Positions 36,728-46,100 of a stretch of 64,000 nucleotides of DNA are shown here, piece after piece. Position numbers and translations under genes: made by a program. The DNA is from Bacteroidales bacterium. GTDB taxonomy: Bacteria > Bacteroidota > Bacteroidia > Bacteroidales > F082. Location: the NCBI GenBank assembly GCA_015491905.1, contig WGGC01000021.1, forward strand, positions 19,279 to 83,278, in the 5' to 3' direction. Under the pieces are notes generated by a model. It was not told the DNA's origin. It saw only the letters and a program-made list of their open reading frames with translations, and searched no databases. The stretch's first letter is position 1. Each line of letters begins with the position of its first letter.

Positions 36728-39184
36728 ATGGCTAAAATTAAATTAATTTTTGTATTGATTTTTTCTTTTTTGATTAGTTTCAATACTGTAAAGGCACAGA
36801 AAACAAAAATAGAGCTTCCCGGGATATATAAAAAATATACATTATTGCCAAATGGCTGGAAATTGACACCTTCCGGCGTTCAGGTAACTGTTGGTGAACT
36901 TCCGTTAAATATGGTTGTTACAAATGACGAACATTATGCAATAACTTCCAATAGTGGAATGGGCATTAATTCTTTATCGGTTGTCGATTTGATAAATCAT
37001 AAGGAGGTGCAGCGAATGATTATTGATAACACGTGGGTAGGATTAGCATTTGGGAAAATGGATAAGAACTTATATGTTTCAGGAGGAAATGATAACCGTA
37101 TAGAGGTATATGCTTTCCAAAACGGAAGATTAACTCCTTTTGACACGATTCGTGTAGGTGAAAAATTCCCCAAACAAAATATTTCATTAACAGGAATTGC
37201 TTATTGGGGTAAAAAGAACAGGTTACTGGCAGTATCTCAAAAAAGTAATTCATTGTATATTATAGATATTCCTGAAAAAAAGGTAATACGTAAAATAGAC
37301 ATGGGGGGTAAATGTTATCAGGTAAATATTAATCATGGTCAAACAAAAGCATATGTTTCGTTGTGGGGTAAGGCCGGTGTTGCGGAAGTAGACCTTAGAA
37401 ACCTTACCGTTGATCATATCTATCCAACAGGTGATCATCCAAACCAAATGGTTATAACAAAAGATGACCAACGATTGTTTGTTTCAAATGCAAATAATAA
37501 TAGTGCAACAGCATTAGATTTAAATAATAAAACTGTTAGCGAAACGCTTATAACTTCTTTAATTCCTGATGCTCCTTATGGTAGTACCCCGGATGCTATT
37601 GTTTTGGCTGATGATGATGAAAAACTTCTCGTTGCTAATGCAGATAATAATTATCTTGCTGTTTTTGATATTCGGGAACCCGGAGAGGCAAAAAATCTGG
37701 GATTTATTCCTGTGGGATGGTATCCTACAGCATTAAATTATTTGCCTAAATCTAATAAAATAGTTGTTGCTAATGGCAAGGGTATTTCTTCCAGGGCAAA
37801 TCCTGACGGCCCGGTACCCACAAAAAAAAGAAGCAAAAACTGGATGCAAAATTACACAGGAACAATGTTTAAAGGAACGGTTTCTATATTTACTTTTCCC
37901 AATAAAAAAGAACTCGCTGCAGACAGCAAAAAGGTATATGATAATACTCCTTACGTTCACAAAAAAAAGTTTTCAAACCGTCAACATATTATTCCTGAAA
38001 AGCATACAGGCAAAGAAAGTAATCAGATTAAACATGTTATATACATTATAAGGGAAAATCGTACCTATGATCAGGTTTTTGGAGATATAAAAGAAGGAAA
38101 TGGAGATTCTTCATTATGCCTTTTTGGATATAAAATTTCTCCAAATGCACATAGTTTGGCGAAACAATTTACTTTATATGATAATTTTTATGTAGATGCA
38201 GAAGTAAGTGCTGATGGCCATAACTGGTCAACGGCTGCTTATGCAACTGATTATGTTGAAAAGTTATGGCCTGTAAATTATGGGCATAGAGGAGCCAGTT
38301 ATGATTTTGAAGGAGGACATCCTATTGCTGCTCCCACTTCTGGTTATATCTGGAATAATGTAATGAATCATGGGAAATCATATCGTAATTATGGGGAGTT
38401 TATGAAATTTCATACCATGACTAAAAACGGTGATTATGTCCCTACAGATAAAGATCTGGATAATGTTACGTGCTTGAAATTTCCAGGCTTTAATTTGGGA
38501 ATCTCGGATTTAACAAGATATGAAATATGGGAAAAGGATTTTGATAGTTTATTGGCAATAAATAAAGTGCCGGCTTTGTCACTTATGCGTTTGCCTAATG
38601 ACCATTGCTGGGGAACACGTCCCGGAAAGCTAACTCCATTGGCTTATGTTGCTCAAAATGATTATGCATTAGGGCTATTGGTGGACAAAGTTTCGCATAG
38701 TAAAATATGGAAAAACACGTTAATTCTTGTTTTGGAAGATGATGCTCAAAATGGCCCGGATCATGTAGATGCGCATCGTTCGGTATTATTAGCTATTGGC
38801 CCGTATGTTAAGAGAAATTATGTTGACCATACCTTGTACACCACCTCAGGGGTGTTGAAGACTATTGAATTAATACTTGGTTTGCCACCAATGACTCAAT
38901 ATGATTTGTCCGCAACTCCTATTGTAAATTCTATAACAAATAATTCAAATACAACACCATATAATGTAATTGCACCAAAAATAAATATACATGAGAAAAA
39001 TAAAAAGACAGCTTATGGTGCTGAGTTGAGTAAAAAATTAAACTTTACACGGGAAGATGCAATTGCTGATGGTGAATATAATAAAATTATATGGAAAGCA
39101 GTAAAAGGAAAAAATTCACCTGTGCCTGCACCTGTACATAGTGCCTTTGTAAAAGTAAGAGATAACGGAGGCGATAAAGATTGA
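36728..39184 (+). CDS. YncE-like beta-propeller fused to an alkaline phosphatase-superfamily phosphoesterase
   Basis: An 818-residue exported protein with a signal peptide (1-23, ending TVKAQ). The N-terminal half is a YVTN/YncE-type propeller (repeats such as RLFVSNANNNSATALDL and KLLVANADNNYLAVFDI). The C-terminal half (from about 435) is a PF04185-type phosphoesterase, with VIYIIRENRTYDQVFGD, DNFYVDAEVSADGHNWS and LEDDAQNGPDHVDAHRS supplying metal ligands. Related domains include phospholipase C and acid phosphatase; the substrate is unknown. A ROK gene follows 54 bases later. Confidence 0.85.
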   Translation: MAKIKLIFVLIFSFLISFNTVKAQKTKIELPGIYKKYTLLPNGWKLTPSGVQVTVGELPLNMVVTNDEHYAITSNSGMGINSLSVVDLINHKEVQRMIIDNTWVGLAFGKMDKNLYVSGGNDNRIEVYAFQNGRLTPFDTIRVGEKFPKQNISLTGIAYWGKKNRLLAVSQKSNSLYIIDIPEKKVIRKIDMGGKCYQVNINHGQTKAYVSLWGKAGVAEVDLRNLTVDHIYPTGDHPNQMVITKDDQRLFVSNANNNSATALDLNNKTVSETLITSLIPDAPYGSTPDAIVLADDDEKLLVANADNNYLAVFDIREPGEAKNLGFIPVGWYPTALNYLPKSNKIVVANGKGISSRANPDGPVPTKKRSKNWMQNYTGTMFKGTVSIFTFPNKKELAADSKKVYDNTPYVHKKKFSNRQHIIPEKHTGKESNQIKHVIYIIRENRTYDQVFGDIKEGNGDSSLCLFGYKISPNAHSLAKQFTLYDNFYVDAEVSADGHNWSTAAYATDYVEKLWPVNYGHRGASYDFEGGHPIAAPTSGYIWNNVMNHGKSYRNYGEFMKFHTMTKNGDYVPTDKDLDNVTCLKFPGFNLGISDLTRYEIWEKDFDSLLAINKVPALSLMRLPNDHCWGTRPGKLTPLAYVAQNDYALGLLVDKVSHSKIWKNTLILVLEDDAQNGPDHVDAHRSVLLAIGPYVKRNYVDHTLYTTSGVLKTIELILGLPPMTQYDLSATPIVNSITNNSNTTPYNVIAPKINIHEKNKKTAYGAELSKKLNFTREDAIADGEYNKIIWKAVKGKNSPVPAPVHSAFVKVRDNGGDKD

Positions 39185-39238
39185 TAATAATTTTCAACAC
39201 GTTATGAGATTCTTATTATTAATTTTTAGTTTTTTTTA

Positions 39239-40324
39239 ATGAATAGAAAAATTGTTTTTAGCTTAGATGCCGGAGGAACAAATCTGGTTTTTTCTGCTAT
39301 TGAAGACGGTAAAGAACGTCCTGAAATACATGTCCTTCCCTCTGATTCAAAATCATTGGAAGATTTCTTTAATAAACTGGTAAAAGGCTTTTCTCAGCTT
39401 AAACAACAGTTTAAAGTAAATCCTGTGGCAATAAGTTTTTGTTTTCCCGGGCCAGCTGATTATGAAGCAGGAATAATTGGAAAGTTAGAAAACCTTCCCT
39501 TTTTTACTGAAAAGGGAACCCCTCTGGCTAAAATGCTGGAGAATTATTTTAATGTTCCGGTATTTATCAATAACGACGGTGATCTTTTTGCCCTTGGAGA
39601 GGCCATTGGAGGTCTGTTACCGGAAATAAATAAATACTCAAATAAAAAGTTTAAAAATTTGCTAGGAGTTACTTTGGGTACCGGCTTCGGAGGAGGTATT
39701 ATTCAAAATTTTAGATTACTGAGAGGTGATAACTCTGCTTCCGGAGAAATAAATCGTCTGTCAAATTTTTTAAACAGGGAGCAGAGTGTTGAAGAGGTTC
39801 TTAGTATTCGTGGAGTAAAAAACCTTTATTCTGATTATGCCGCTATTAATACAGTTGATATACCCGAACCTATAGAGATATATAAAATTGCAAAAGGAAA
39901 TGCTGACGGCAATCGTGATGCTGCAATAAAAGTATGGAAAAATTTTGGTACTGTATTAGGAGATGCTCTTGCTAATGCTGTTACCTTAACAGATAGTTGT
40001 GTAGTTGTTGGCGGAGGGCTTTCCGGTGCCTACGATCTATTTTTTCCATATGCATTAAAACAAATGAACAGTATGTTTAAAAGAATAGATGGGAAAAGTA
40101 TGGAAAGGATGGAAATAAAAGCATTTAACTGGCAGGATATTAATTCGAGAGATTTGTTTTTAAAGGATGAAGCTGTTAAAATTTCGGTTCCTTTTTCTAA
40201 TCAAACAATTATTTATAGAGGAAAAAAGAAAATTGCAGTTGGATTAAGTAAACTTGGAACATCAAATGCTGTTGCTTTAGGGGCTTATGCCTATGCCGCC
40301 AGGAGATTAGGCTTTCAGGAATAA
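39239..40324 (+). CDS. ROK family sugar kinase
   Basis: A 361-residue cytoplasmic kinase of the ROK family. ATP/phosphate motif 1 is FSLDAGGTNLVFS and motif 2 is LGVTLGTGFGGGII, with the sugar-binding NNDGDLFALGEA and SGEINRLSN between and after. No helix-turn-helix is present, so it is an enzyme rather than a NagC-type repressor. The usual zinc-binding Cys cluster is not obvious. The substrate may be glucose or another hexose; not determinable here. Confidence 0.82.
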   Translation: MNRKIVFSLDAGGTNLVFSAIEDGKERPEIHVLPSDSKSLEDFFNKLVKGFSQLKQQFKVNPVAISFCFPGPADYEAGIIGKLENLPFFTEKGTPLAKMLENYFNVPVFINNDGDLFALGEAIGGLLPEINKYSNKKFKNLLGVTLGTGFGGGIIQNFRLLRGDNSASGEINRLSNFLNREQSVEEVLSIRGVKNLYSDYAAINTVDIPEPIEIYKIAKGNADGNRDAAIKVWKNFGTVLGDALANAVTLTDSCVVVGGGLSGAYDLFFPYALKQMNSMFKRIDGKSMERMEIKAFNWQDINSRDLFLKDEAVKISVPFSNQTIIYRGKKKIAVGLSKLGTSNAVALGAYAYAARRLGFQE

Positions 40325-40334
40325 CTATTCTTTA

Positions 40335-41261
40335 TTATTGTAAAACAATATCTTTCCATGAAAATATTGTTGTATATCCTTTTCCTTTGAAGTAATTTTT
40401 TGTTTCATTTTCGGGTAAAGGGCTTGTTACTAAAATAAAATCTCCGCCCCAGGCTCCCAGTGATTTTATTGTTCCGGGGAAATCATTAAAATACAGATGT
40501 TTAATTGTTGGAGTTTTTAGTATATTAGAAATAACTTCTTCATGCCGGATTATTAATTCTTCAAATTCCTTAATGTTATCAACTGTTGATATTTTTAATG
40601 AGATATCTGAAATGGTATTAATATCTTTTTTTGAATAGGTTGCTTTTTGTTTAAAGGAATTAACACTATCAGTAGTTTTTTGCTTGTGCCCCAAATAAAC
40701 AAAAAACAGCTGATTTGAGAAACCTGGTGTATAAACAATGGGTTTAATGGTAGGGGAAGGCTTGGTTTTTTTATATAATATTGCTGTATTATTTTGTGCA
40801 CAAGCTATATCATATCCTGAGCCGCCAAAAACAGTTTCTTGAATTTTAAATGGATTTATTTTAAGCCATTCTCCGATGTTAGCTACCAGGGTTGAACTTG
40901 ACCCCCAACCAAATTGTGAGTTAAATTCAAGTTTTGTTTTAACGGAAACCTCTTTTTCTCCCACAGGAAAACGTTTACTGTGCGATTTGCAATAATTCAA
41001 TAACTTTAATAAGTCATTGGCCATTATTGTATTATTGGTAGAAAGTATTTTTAAATCAGAAAGTCTGAAAACTGCCTCAAACCATAATCCCGAAGGTTTA
41101 AAAGCAGTCCAGTGAAGAATAGGTTTTGTTGAGCGTTTTTCAGAAACAGATAATGTTTGCCCTTTCTTTAATGGTATCCCCAATGCCCAAGCTCCTTCCA
41201 TGGCAAGGTATTCCCCAGTCAGAAGTAATTTTCCATTAGAACGCCAGTATTTCTCTGACAT
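40335..41261 (-). CDS. GYDIA-family GHMP kinase (mevalonate kinase-like)
   Basis: A 308-residue GHMP-superfamily kinase. The ATP-binding motif is FGWGSSSTLVANIGEW and the name-giving motif GGSGYDIACAQ is present, as is the C-terminal SLGAWGGDFILVTS loop. Its start codon overlaps the HMG-CoA reductase stop (TGATG), so it is translationally coupled to that gene. This suggests a role as mevalonate or phosphomevalonate kinase; the exact phosphorylation step is not shown by sequence. Confidence 0.85.
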   Translation of the reverse strand: MSEKYWRSNGKLLLTGEYLAMEGAWALGIPLKKGQTLSVSEKRSTKPILHWTAFKPSGLWFEAVFRLSDLKILSTNNTIMANDLLKLLNYCKSHSKRFPVGEKEVSVKTKLEFNSQFGWGSSSTLVANIGEWLKINPFKIQETVFGGSGYDIACAQNNTAILYKKTKPSPTIKPIVYTPGFSNQLFFVYLGHKQKTTDSVNSFKQKATYSKKDINTISDISLKISTVDNIKEFEELIIRHEEVISNILKTPTIKHLYFNDFPGTIKSLGAWGGDFILVTSPLPENETKNYFKGKGYTTIFSWKDIVLQ

Positions 41262-42592
41262 CAGGAATTACGAAGTTTTTGTATGTAATCTCCAACCATA
41301 GCAAAAGACACTTTTTTATCTTGAAAATAAGATACCGCCATTGCTTTTTCTTCAGCGGAAGCTTTAAAATTATTAAGAATATTCATTAAATGCATTTTCA
41401 TATGCCCTGTTTGAATACCTTTTGTAACCAATGACTTTACAGCGCCAAAATTATTTGCTAATCCCATTGTAGCTGTTATCATCATTAAGTCTTTGGCAGA
41501 TGGTTTTCCAAGCATTTCTATTGAATGCCTGGCAAGTGGATGTAAAGAAGTTAACCCTCCAACTGTTCCTAATGCCAGTGGCAATTCAAGGTAAAATTTA
41601 AATTTACCGTGACTTGTTTCAACATGAGACAAGCTTTGATATTGCCCGTTTCGCGATGCATATGTATGTCCTGCCGCTTCAATTGCACGAAAATCATTTC
41701 CTGTAGCCAAAGCAACAGCATCTATGCCATTAAAAATACCTTTATTATGGGTTGTCGCTCTATAAGTATCTATTTCAGCAATCTTAACTGCGGTTTCAAA
41801 TTTCTCAGCAAATTGTTTTCCTGTTAAATTAGCATCCACAGTATCCAGATCTTTAAAATCACATTCTACCCATGTCTTAACTATGCAATCAGGGGTGTAA
41901 TTGGATAATATCGACATAATGACATTTACGTCTTTTTCATTGCTTTCAAAAATGGAATGAGATGATATAAAATCTTTTAAGGTATTGGAAAACTCTTCTA
42001 AACAGGAGTTGATAAAATTAGCTCCCATAGAATCTACCGTATTGAACCTGACCTTTATCTGATAATAATTTCTTAATTTGTCTCGTAAATCCAGTAATTG
42101 AAAGTCCAGGATTCCACCACCCCGTTTTTCCATATTATTTGTAATAAAACGGGTGTTATGGCGAAATTGTTTTTCTAATTCATTAAAAACAGAAAGTAAT
42201 TTTTCTTTATCTCCATTCCATAAAAAGTGAACTTGTCCTTCTTTTACAGTATCTATAACCTCAGCGTGAAAACCGCCTCTGTTTAGCCAAAACTTAGCAC
42301 TGGAAGCAGCCGCTGCTACCACAGAGCTTTCTTCTATTACCATTGGCACAAGATAGGTTTGGTTATTTATCTTTACGTTTGGGGCCACTCCGTAAGGAAT
42401 ATAATAGTTAGTTAGTGTGTTTTCGCTAAATTCATCAAAAACTTTTTGTTTCTCGGGATCGGCATACCAAAAACTTTTTAGTAAATCAATGGTTTCAATT
42501 TGATTATCCATCAATTCTGCAACAATCCTAAGTTTATCTTCCTTTAATAACTTAGAAAAACCCTTAATAATCAGGTCTCTTTTTCTTGCCAT
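41261..42592 (-). CDS. hydroxymethylglutaryl-CoA reductase (class II type)
   Basis: Interconverts HMG-CoA and mevalonate. It has 443 residues, soluble, without the membrane domain of eukaryotic enzymes. Catalytic residues by family comparison: Glu in VIEESSVVAAA, Lys in TTHNKGIFNGIDA, Asp in LATGNDFRAIEA and His in LARHSIEMLG. It resembles the class II enzyme of Pseudomonas mevalonii, often labelled degradative, but its coupling with a GHMP kinase argues for mevalonate-pathway isoprenoid synthesis here. Confidence 0.93.
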   Translation of the reverse strand: MARKRDLIIKGFSKLLKEDKLRIVAELMDNQIETIDLLKSFWYADPEKQKVFDEFSENTLTNYYIPYGVAPNVKINNQTYLVPMVIEESSVVAAAASSAKFWLNRGGFHAEVIDTVKEGQVHFLWNGDKEKLLSVFNELEKQFRHNTRFITNNMEKRGGGILDFQLLDLRDKLRNYYQIKVRFNTVDSMGANFINSCLEEFSNTLKDFISSHSIFESNEKDVNVIMSILSNYTPDCIVKTWVECDFKDLDTVDANLTGKQFAEKFETAVKIAEIDTYRATTHNKGIFNGIDAVALATGNDFRAIEAAGHTYASRNGQYQSLSHVETSHGKFKFYLELPLALGTVGGLTSLHPLARHSIEMLGKPSAKDLMMITATMGLANNFGAVKSLVTKGIQTGHMKMHLMNILNNFKASAEEKAMAVSYFQDKKVSFAMVGDYIQKLRNS

Positions 42593-42653
42593 GTTTTTGA
42601 TTATTTAATAAAATAACTGTTTTTAATAATTAATTTATCAATAGTTGCTATTG

Positions 42654-42661
42654 CAAATGTA
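42654..42661 (-). promoter_or_regulatory. -7 promoter element of the HMG-CoA reductase operon
   Basis: TACATTTG on the minus strand matches TAnnTTTG, 61 bases before the ATG at 42592. Confidence 0.4.
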
Positions 42662-42762
42662 ATATAAATTACTGAAATTAATATGCTTTTCTTAACCTGG
42701 AGATTTATATGCTTATTAAATAGTTTGTGATTGTGTGTTTAATTATGTTTTATGAAAGTAAA

Positions 42763-42808
42763 AAATTAAAAAAGCTGCTCTTTTTATGAACAGCTTTTTT
42801 AATTTTTT
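42763..42808 (-). terminator. terminator after the DUF2795 gene
   Basis: AAATTAAAAAAGCTG (42763-42777) and CAGCTTTTTTAATTT (42791-42805) form a 15-bp stem that is A/T-rich at its base, with a T run on either strand. It begins 7 bases after the stop codon. Confidence 0.8.
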
Positions 42809-42814
42809 TCGGAG

Positions 42815-43036
42815 CTAATATTCATCTTCGTTAAAAAAGAAGTCTTCTTTTGTTGGATATTCCGGCCAAATATCTTCAATCTTTTCAAAGACCTCTTCAT
42901 CATCTTCAATTTCTTTTAGATTTTCAATTACCTCTGCAGTTACTCCTGTTCGCAGACACCATTCTATTAACTCGTCTTTTGTTGCCGGCCAGGGTGCATC
43001 TTCTAATTTTGAAGCTAATTCCAAAGTCCAATACAT
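42815..43036 (-). CDS. DUF2795 domain protein
   Basis: A 73-residue acidic protein (MYWTLELASKLEDAPWPATK..) of the DUF2795 family, a small domain of unknown role common in Bacteroidota, found alone or in longer proteins. The segment WPATKDELIEWCLRTG is the conserved part. It has its own -7 element and terminator, so it is a single-gene unit. No function can be given. Confidence 0.85.
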   Translation of the reverse strand: MYWTLELASKLEDAPWPATKDELIEWCLRTGVTAEVIENLKEIEDDEEVFEKIEDIWPEYPTKEDFFFNEDEY

Positions 43037-43064
43037 AATCTATACTTTAGGGTTAAAATTTTTG

Positions 43065-43072
43065 CAAAAGTA
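43065..43072 (-). promoter_or_regulatory. -7 promoter element of the DUF2795 gene
   Basis: TACTTTTG on the minus strand matches TAnnTTTG, 28 bases before the ATG at 43036. Confidence 0.55.
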
Positions 43073-43120
43073 AATTTTTTTTTATACGAAACAAGAAAAT
43101 TTATAAAAAATAGGAAGTTA

Positions 43121-43681
43121 TTAAACTTTAGGAATCCAAAGTGATTCTGTTCCTCCATTGTCGAGGGTTAACTTTCTTGCTAAAACAAACAGATAATCTG
43201 ATAAACGATTTAAATACTGAATATTAATTGGAGATACGGGAAAATTTTGGTTCATTTTGATTGTTAACCGTTCGGCACGACGGCAAACTGTTCGTGCAAT
43301 GTGACAATAAGAGCCAAAAGTATGGCCTCCGGGAAGAATAAAAGATTTCAATTCGGGTAATTTTTTATTCATAGAGTCTATCTCTTGTTCAAGAAGTAAT
43401 ACATCTTCAGGTTTTATATCCGGTAATGTCTTGATAGCCTCAGTTGTATCACTGGCAAGTTGACTTTCAACAGTAAACAGACGATCTTGAATTTCCAGAA
43501 GGATGTCTTTAGTATGTTTATCAATTTTTTGATCCCTTATTAAACCGATAAATGAATTTAGCTCATCAATGGTTCCATAAGCTTCAATTCGTTCATGATA
43601 TTTAGGGACTCTCTTTCCTCCTATTAGTGCGGTGGTTCCTTTATCACCTGTTTTTGTATATATTTTCCAGTCTTTGCCCAT
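43121..43681 (-). CDS. PduO-type cob(I)alamin adenosyltransferase
   Basis: Transfers adenosyl from ATP to cobalamin, making coenzyme B12. It has 186 residues with the N-terminal ATP-binding motif YTKTGDKGTTALIGG, the AYGTIDELNSFIG segment and the RTVCRRAERL motif of the PduO/MMAB family. It starts 8 bases after the ABC ATPase gene and so should share its transcript. B12-dependent enzymes are not visible in the window. Confidence 0.93.
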   Translation of the reverse strand: MGKDWKIYTKTGDKGTTALIGGKRVPKYHERIEAYGTIDELNSFIGLIRDQKIDKHTKDILLEIQDRLFTVESQLASDTTEAIKTLPDIKPEDVLLLEQEIDSMNKKLPELKSFILPGGHTFGSYCHIARTVCRRAERLTIKMNQNFPVSPINIQYLNRLSDYLFVLARKLTLDNGGTESLWIPKV

Positions 43682-43689
43682 ATTTATTT

Positions 43690-44412
43690 TTATAATGAAG
43701 AAGTTGCCAATGCCCTTCGAATATTTTTGTTTGGTGCATCATCTTCCACAAGGCCATCTCTAAGACGTATTATACGATGAGCGTGTTCTGCAATATCTTC
43801 TTCATGAGTTACCAAAATAATAGTGTTCCCTAAATCATGAATTTCCTCCAATAAACCAATAATTTCAACAGAAGTTTTTGAATCTAAATTACCTGTAGGT
43901 TCATCGGCTAAAATAATTGATGGGTTGTTTACTAATGCTCTTGCTACGGCTACTCTTTGCCTTTGACCACCTGATAGCTCATTGGGTTTGTGATAAATTC
44001 TGTCACCAAGCTGTACTTTTTCAAGGGCTGCTGTGGCCATTTCAATACGTTCTTGTTTCGGCACTCCTGCATATATCAGTGGCAGCATTACATTTTCAAG
44101 TGCTGTTGACCTTGGTAACAAATTAAATGTTTGAAAAATAAAACCAATTTCTTGATTTCGTACATCCGCCAATTGGCTGTCTGTCATTTTACTTACATCA
44201 ACATCATTCAAAAAATAATGACCTCCGGTAGGAGTATCCAAACAACCTAATGTATTCATTAAAGTAGATTTTCCGGAACCTGATGGCCCCATCATTGCAA
44301 CAAATTCATTTTTTCTAACAGTTAAATCAATATGTTGCAATGCTTTTACTGTTTCTGTGCCAACACGATAAAACCTGGATATATGATTTAAGCGGATGAT
44401 TTCTTTGTTCAT
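43690..44412 (-). CDS. ABC transporter ATP-binding protein (MacB/LolD type)
   Basis: A 240-residue ATPase. Walker [10 protein letters not shown], signature [15 protein letters not shown], Walker [13 protein letters not shown] and the switch His (LVTHEED) are all intact. The sequence around Walker A and the YxR/Q-loop is typical of the MacB/LolD/FtsE group, which powers MacB-like permeases in efflux or lipoprotein release. No permease gene is adjacent; the next gene downstream is the adenosyltransferase. The substrate is unknown. Confidence 0.88.
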   Translation of the reverse strand: MNKEIIRLNHISRFYRVGTETVKALQHIDLTVRKNEFVAMMGPSGSGKSTLMNTLGCLDTPTGGHYFLNDVDVSKMTDSQLADVRNQEIGFIFQTFNLLPRSTALENVMLPLIYAGVPKQERIEMATAALEKVQLGDRIYHKPNELSGGQRQRVAVARALVNNPSIILADEPTGNLDSKTSVEIIGLLEEIHDLGNTIILVTHEEDIAEHAHRIIRLRDGLVEDDAPNKNIRRALATSSL

Positions 44413-44432
44413 AGAAGTGCTTTTATGAATTA

Positions 44433-44440
44433 CAAAAGTA
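44433..44440 (-). promoter_or_regulatory. -7 promoter element of the ABC ATPase-adenosyltransferase operon
   Basis: TACTTTTG on the minus strand matches TAnnTTTG, 20 bases before the ATG at 44412. Confidence 0.55.
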
Positions 44441-44504
44441 GCAAAGAAAAAGACAAGTATGGTTGTTTTTATTGTTCTTTATGAAACAATATCAGAATTT
44501 ATTT

Positions 44505-44549
44505 ATAAAAAATCCCGGAAATACATCTAAACGATGATTTTTCCGGGAT
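44505..44549 (-). terminator. terminator after nfu
   Basis: ATCCCGGAAA (44512-44521) and TTTCCGGGAT (44540-44549) form a perfect 10-bp stem, with a five-base T run on the minus strand just beyond. It starts 10 bases after the nfu stop. Confidence 0.85.
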
Positions 44550-44559
44550 GTTTAAAATG

Positions 44560-44811
44560 TTACAAATTAATTGCTACAACTTCTTTGATTTCAGGTAATA
44601 CCTTTTTGAGAGTAGCCTCTACACCATTTTTTAAAGTCATTGTACTAAAAGCACAAGTGCCACATGCTCCTGTTAGTTTCACTTCTACAACTTTATCATC
44701 TGTAATATCAATAAATTTAATATCTCCTCCATCTGCCTGCAGATAAGGTCTTACCTGTTCAATTACTTTGATAACTTTCTGGTTTAGTTCTTCTTTTGGT
44801 GTGTTTTCCAT
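44560..44811 (-). CDS. NifU-like Fe-S scaffold/carrier (Nfu)
   Basis: An 83-residue protein from the ATG at 44811; an upstream in-frame ATG at 44856 overlaps mrp and is less likely. It is the stand-alone C-terminal NifU domain, with RPYLQADGGDIKFIDI and the Fe-S-binding CxxC in LTGACGTCAFSTMTLK. It delivers Fe-S clusters to target proteins. It lies 31 bases downstream of mrp, so the two form an Fe-S assembly unit that ends at the following terminator. Confidence 0.93.
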   Translation of the reverse strand: MENTPKEELNQKVIKVIEQVRPYLQADGGDIKFIDITDDKVVEVKLTGACGTCAFSTMTLKNGVEATLKKVLPEIKEVVAINL

Positions 44812-44842
44812 ATTAGTTTTTTTTGTTACATAATGAAAATAA

Positions 44843-45880
44843 TTATAATTTATCAACCAGGTTAGTTATTTTTTGAGCTATATTTATAAACTCTTTGGTA
44901 ACAGGCGAATTATCTACCATTGTAATTGGCATTCCGGTATCTCCTGTTTCTGTTACTTTTTCTTCAATGGGAATTCGTCCTAAAACTTTAATATTTAATT
45001 CATTTGCTAAAGAATCACTTGCTCCTTGTCCAAAAATATAGTATTTTTTATCAGGATTATCTGCAGGTGAAAAATAAGCCATGTTTTCTATTACTCCCAA
45101 CAAAGGAATGGTAAGCTTATCTTGCCTGTACATCATTGCAGCACGTCTTACATCTGCAGCAGCAACTTTTTGTGGTGTAGTTACTAAAACAGCTCCCCGA
45201 ATGTTGTAATTCTGTGCTAATGTTAATTGAATATCACCTGTGCCCGGAGGCATGTCGATAACCAAAAAGTCTAAATCTCCCCAGTCAGAATCTGTCATTA
45301 ATTGATTAAAAGCACTGTTCGCCATTGACCCACGCCACATTAGTGCCTGTTCAGGTTTTACAAAAAAACCAATGGAAAGAATCTTAATTCCATAATTTTC
45401 CAAAGGAATTAAAACGGGCTTTCCATTTCTTTCAACTACTGAGGGTTGTCCGCCTTCTACGCCAAACATAATAGGTACCGATGGACCTAAAACATCTGCA
45501 TCCAGAATCCCGACTTTATTTCCTGCTTTAGATAAAGCGATTGCAAGATTTGCTGAAACCGTAGATTTTCCAACACCTCCTTTTCCGGAAATGACAGCAA
45601 TAATATTTTTTACTCCGGAAAGTGGTCCCTTGTCATCTGCTACAGGTTTTACATCAACAGTTACATCTTCTCCCAATTTTTCTTTTAATGTTTTTACAAC
45701 AGAATTATAAATAATTCCAACAGAAGGATCATCTAATTTTTCAAAAATAATGGTTACTTTTATATCATTTCCTTTTATGGATATATCTTGTATCATGTTT
45801 AGATTCACAATATTATCCTGCTTCTTGAAAAAAATAACCTCTTTTAATGCATCAACTACTTGCTGCTTTGTAATAGCCAT
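44843..45880 (-). CDS. Mrp/ApbC-family Fe-S carrier ATPase
   Basis: A 345-residue P-loop protein of the Mrp/NBP35 family, which carries [4Fe-4S] clusters. The N-terminal about 90 residues form the DUF59 (MIP18/PaaD-like) domain. The P-loop is VISGKGGVGKSTVSANL with the switch segments DADVLGPSVP and IDMPPGTGDIQL. I do not see the C-terminal CxxC motif of many Mrp proteins. It is the first gene of the mrp-nfu unit and is transcribed away from polA. Confidence 0.93.
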   Translation of the reverse strand: MAITKQQVVDALKEVIFFKKQDNIVNLNMIQDISIKGNDIKVTIIFEKLDDPSVGIIYNSVVKTLKEKLGEDVTVDVKPVADDKGPLSGVKNIIAVISGKGGVGKSTVSANLAIALSKAGNKVGILDADVLGPSVPIMFGVEGGQPSVVERNGKPVLIPLENYGIKILSIGFFVKPEQALMWRGSMANSAFNQLMTDSDWGDLDFLVIDMPPGTGDIQLTLAQNYNIRGAVLVTTPQKVAAADVRRAAMMYRQDKLTIPLLGVIENMAYFSPADNPDKKYYIFGQGASDSLANELNIKVLGRIPIEEKVTETGDTGMPITMVDNSPVTKEFINIAQKITNLVDKL

Positions 45881-45925
45881 CTCATTTTTATTTAGATTAA
45901 ATAATAATTATTAATTATAATAATG

Positions 45926-45933
45926 CAAAATTA
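45926..45933 (-). promoter_or_regulatory. -7 promoter element of mrp
   Basis: TAATTTTG on the minus strand matches TAnnTTTG, 45 bases before the ATG at 45880. Confidence 0.4.
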
Positions 45934-46100
45934 AGTGTTTTTTCTAATTTAATTGATTGTTTAACTAATTTTTACATTTTTCTAAATAATAAAATTATAT
46001 GATGTTTATATAAAATAATGTTATTCACTTTGTAATACAGATATTTTTTTTAAAAGTTTCTTAAAATGAACCTGCTTTCCTATTACAGCCTTCAATTTAT

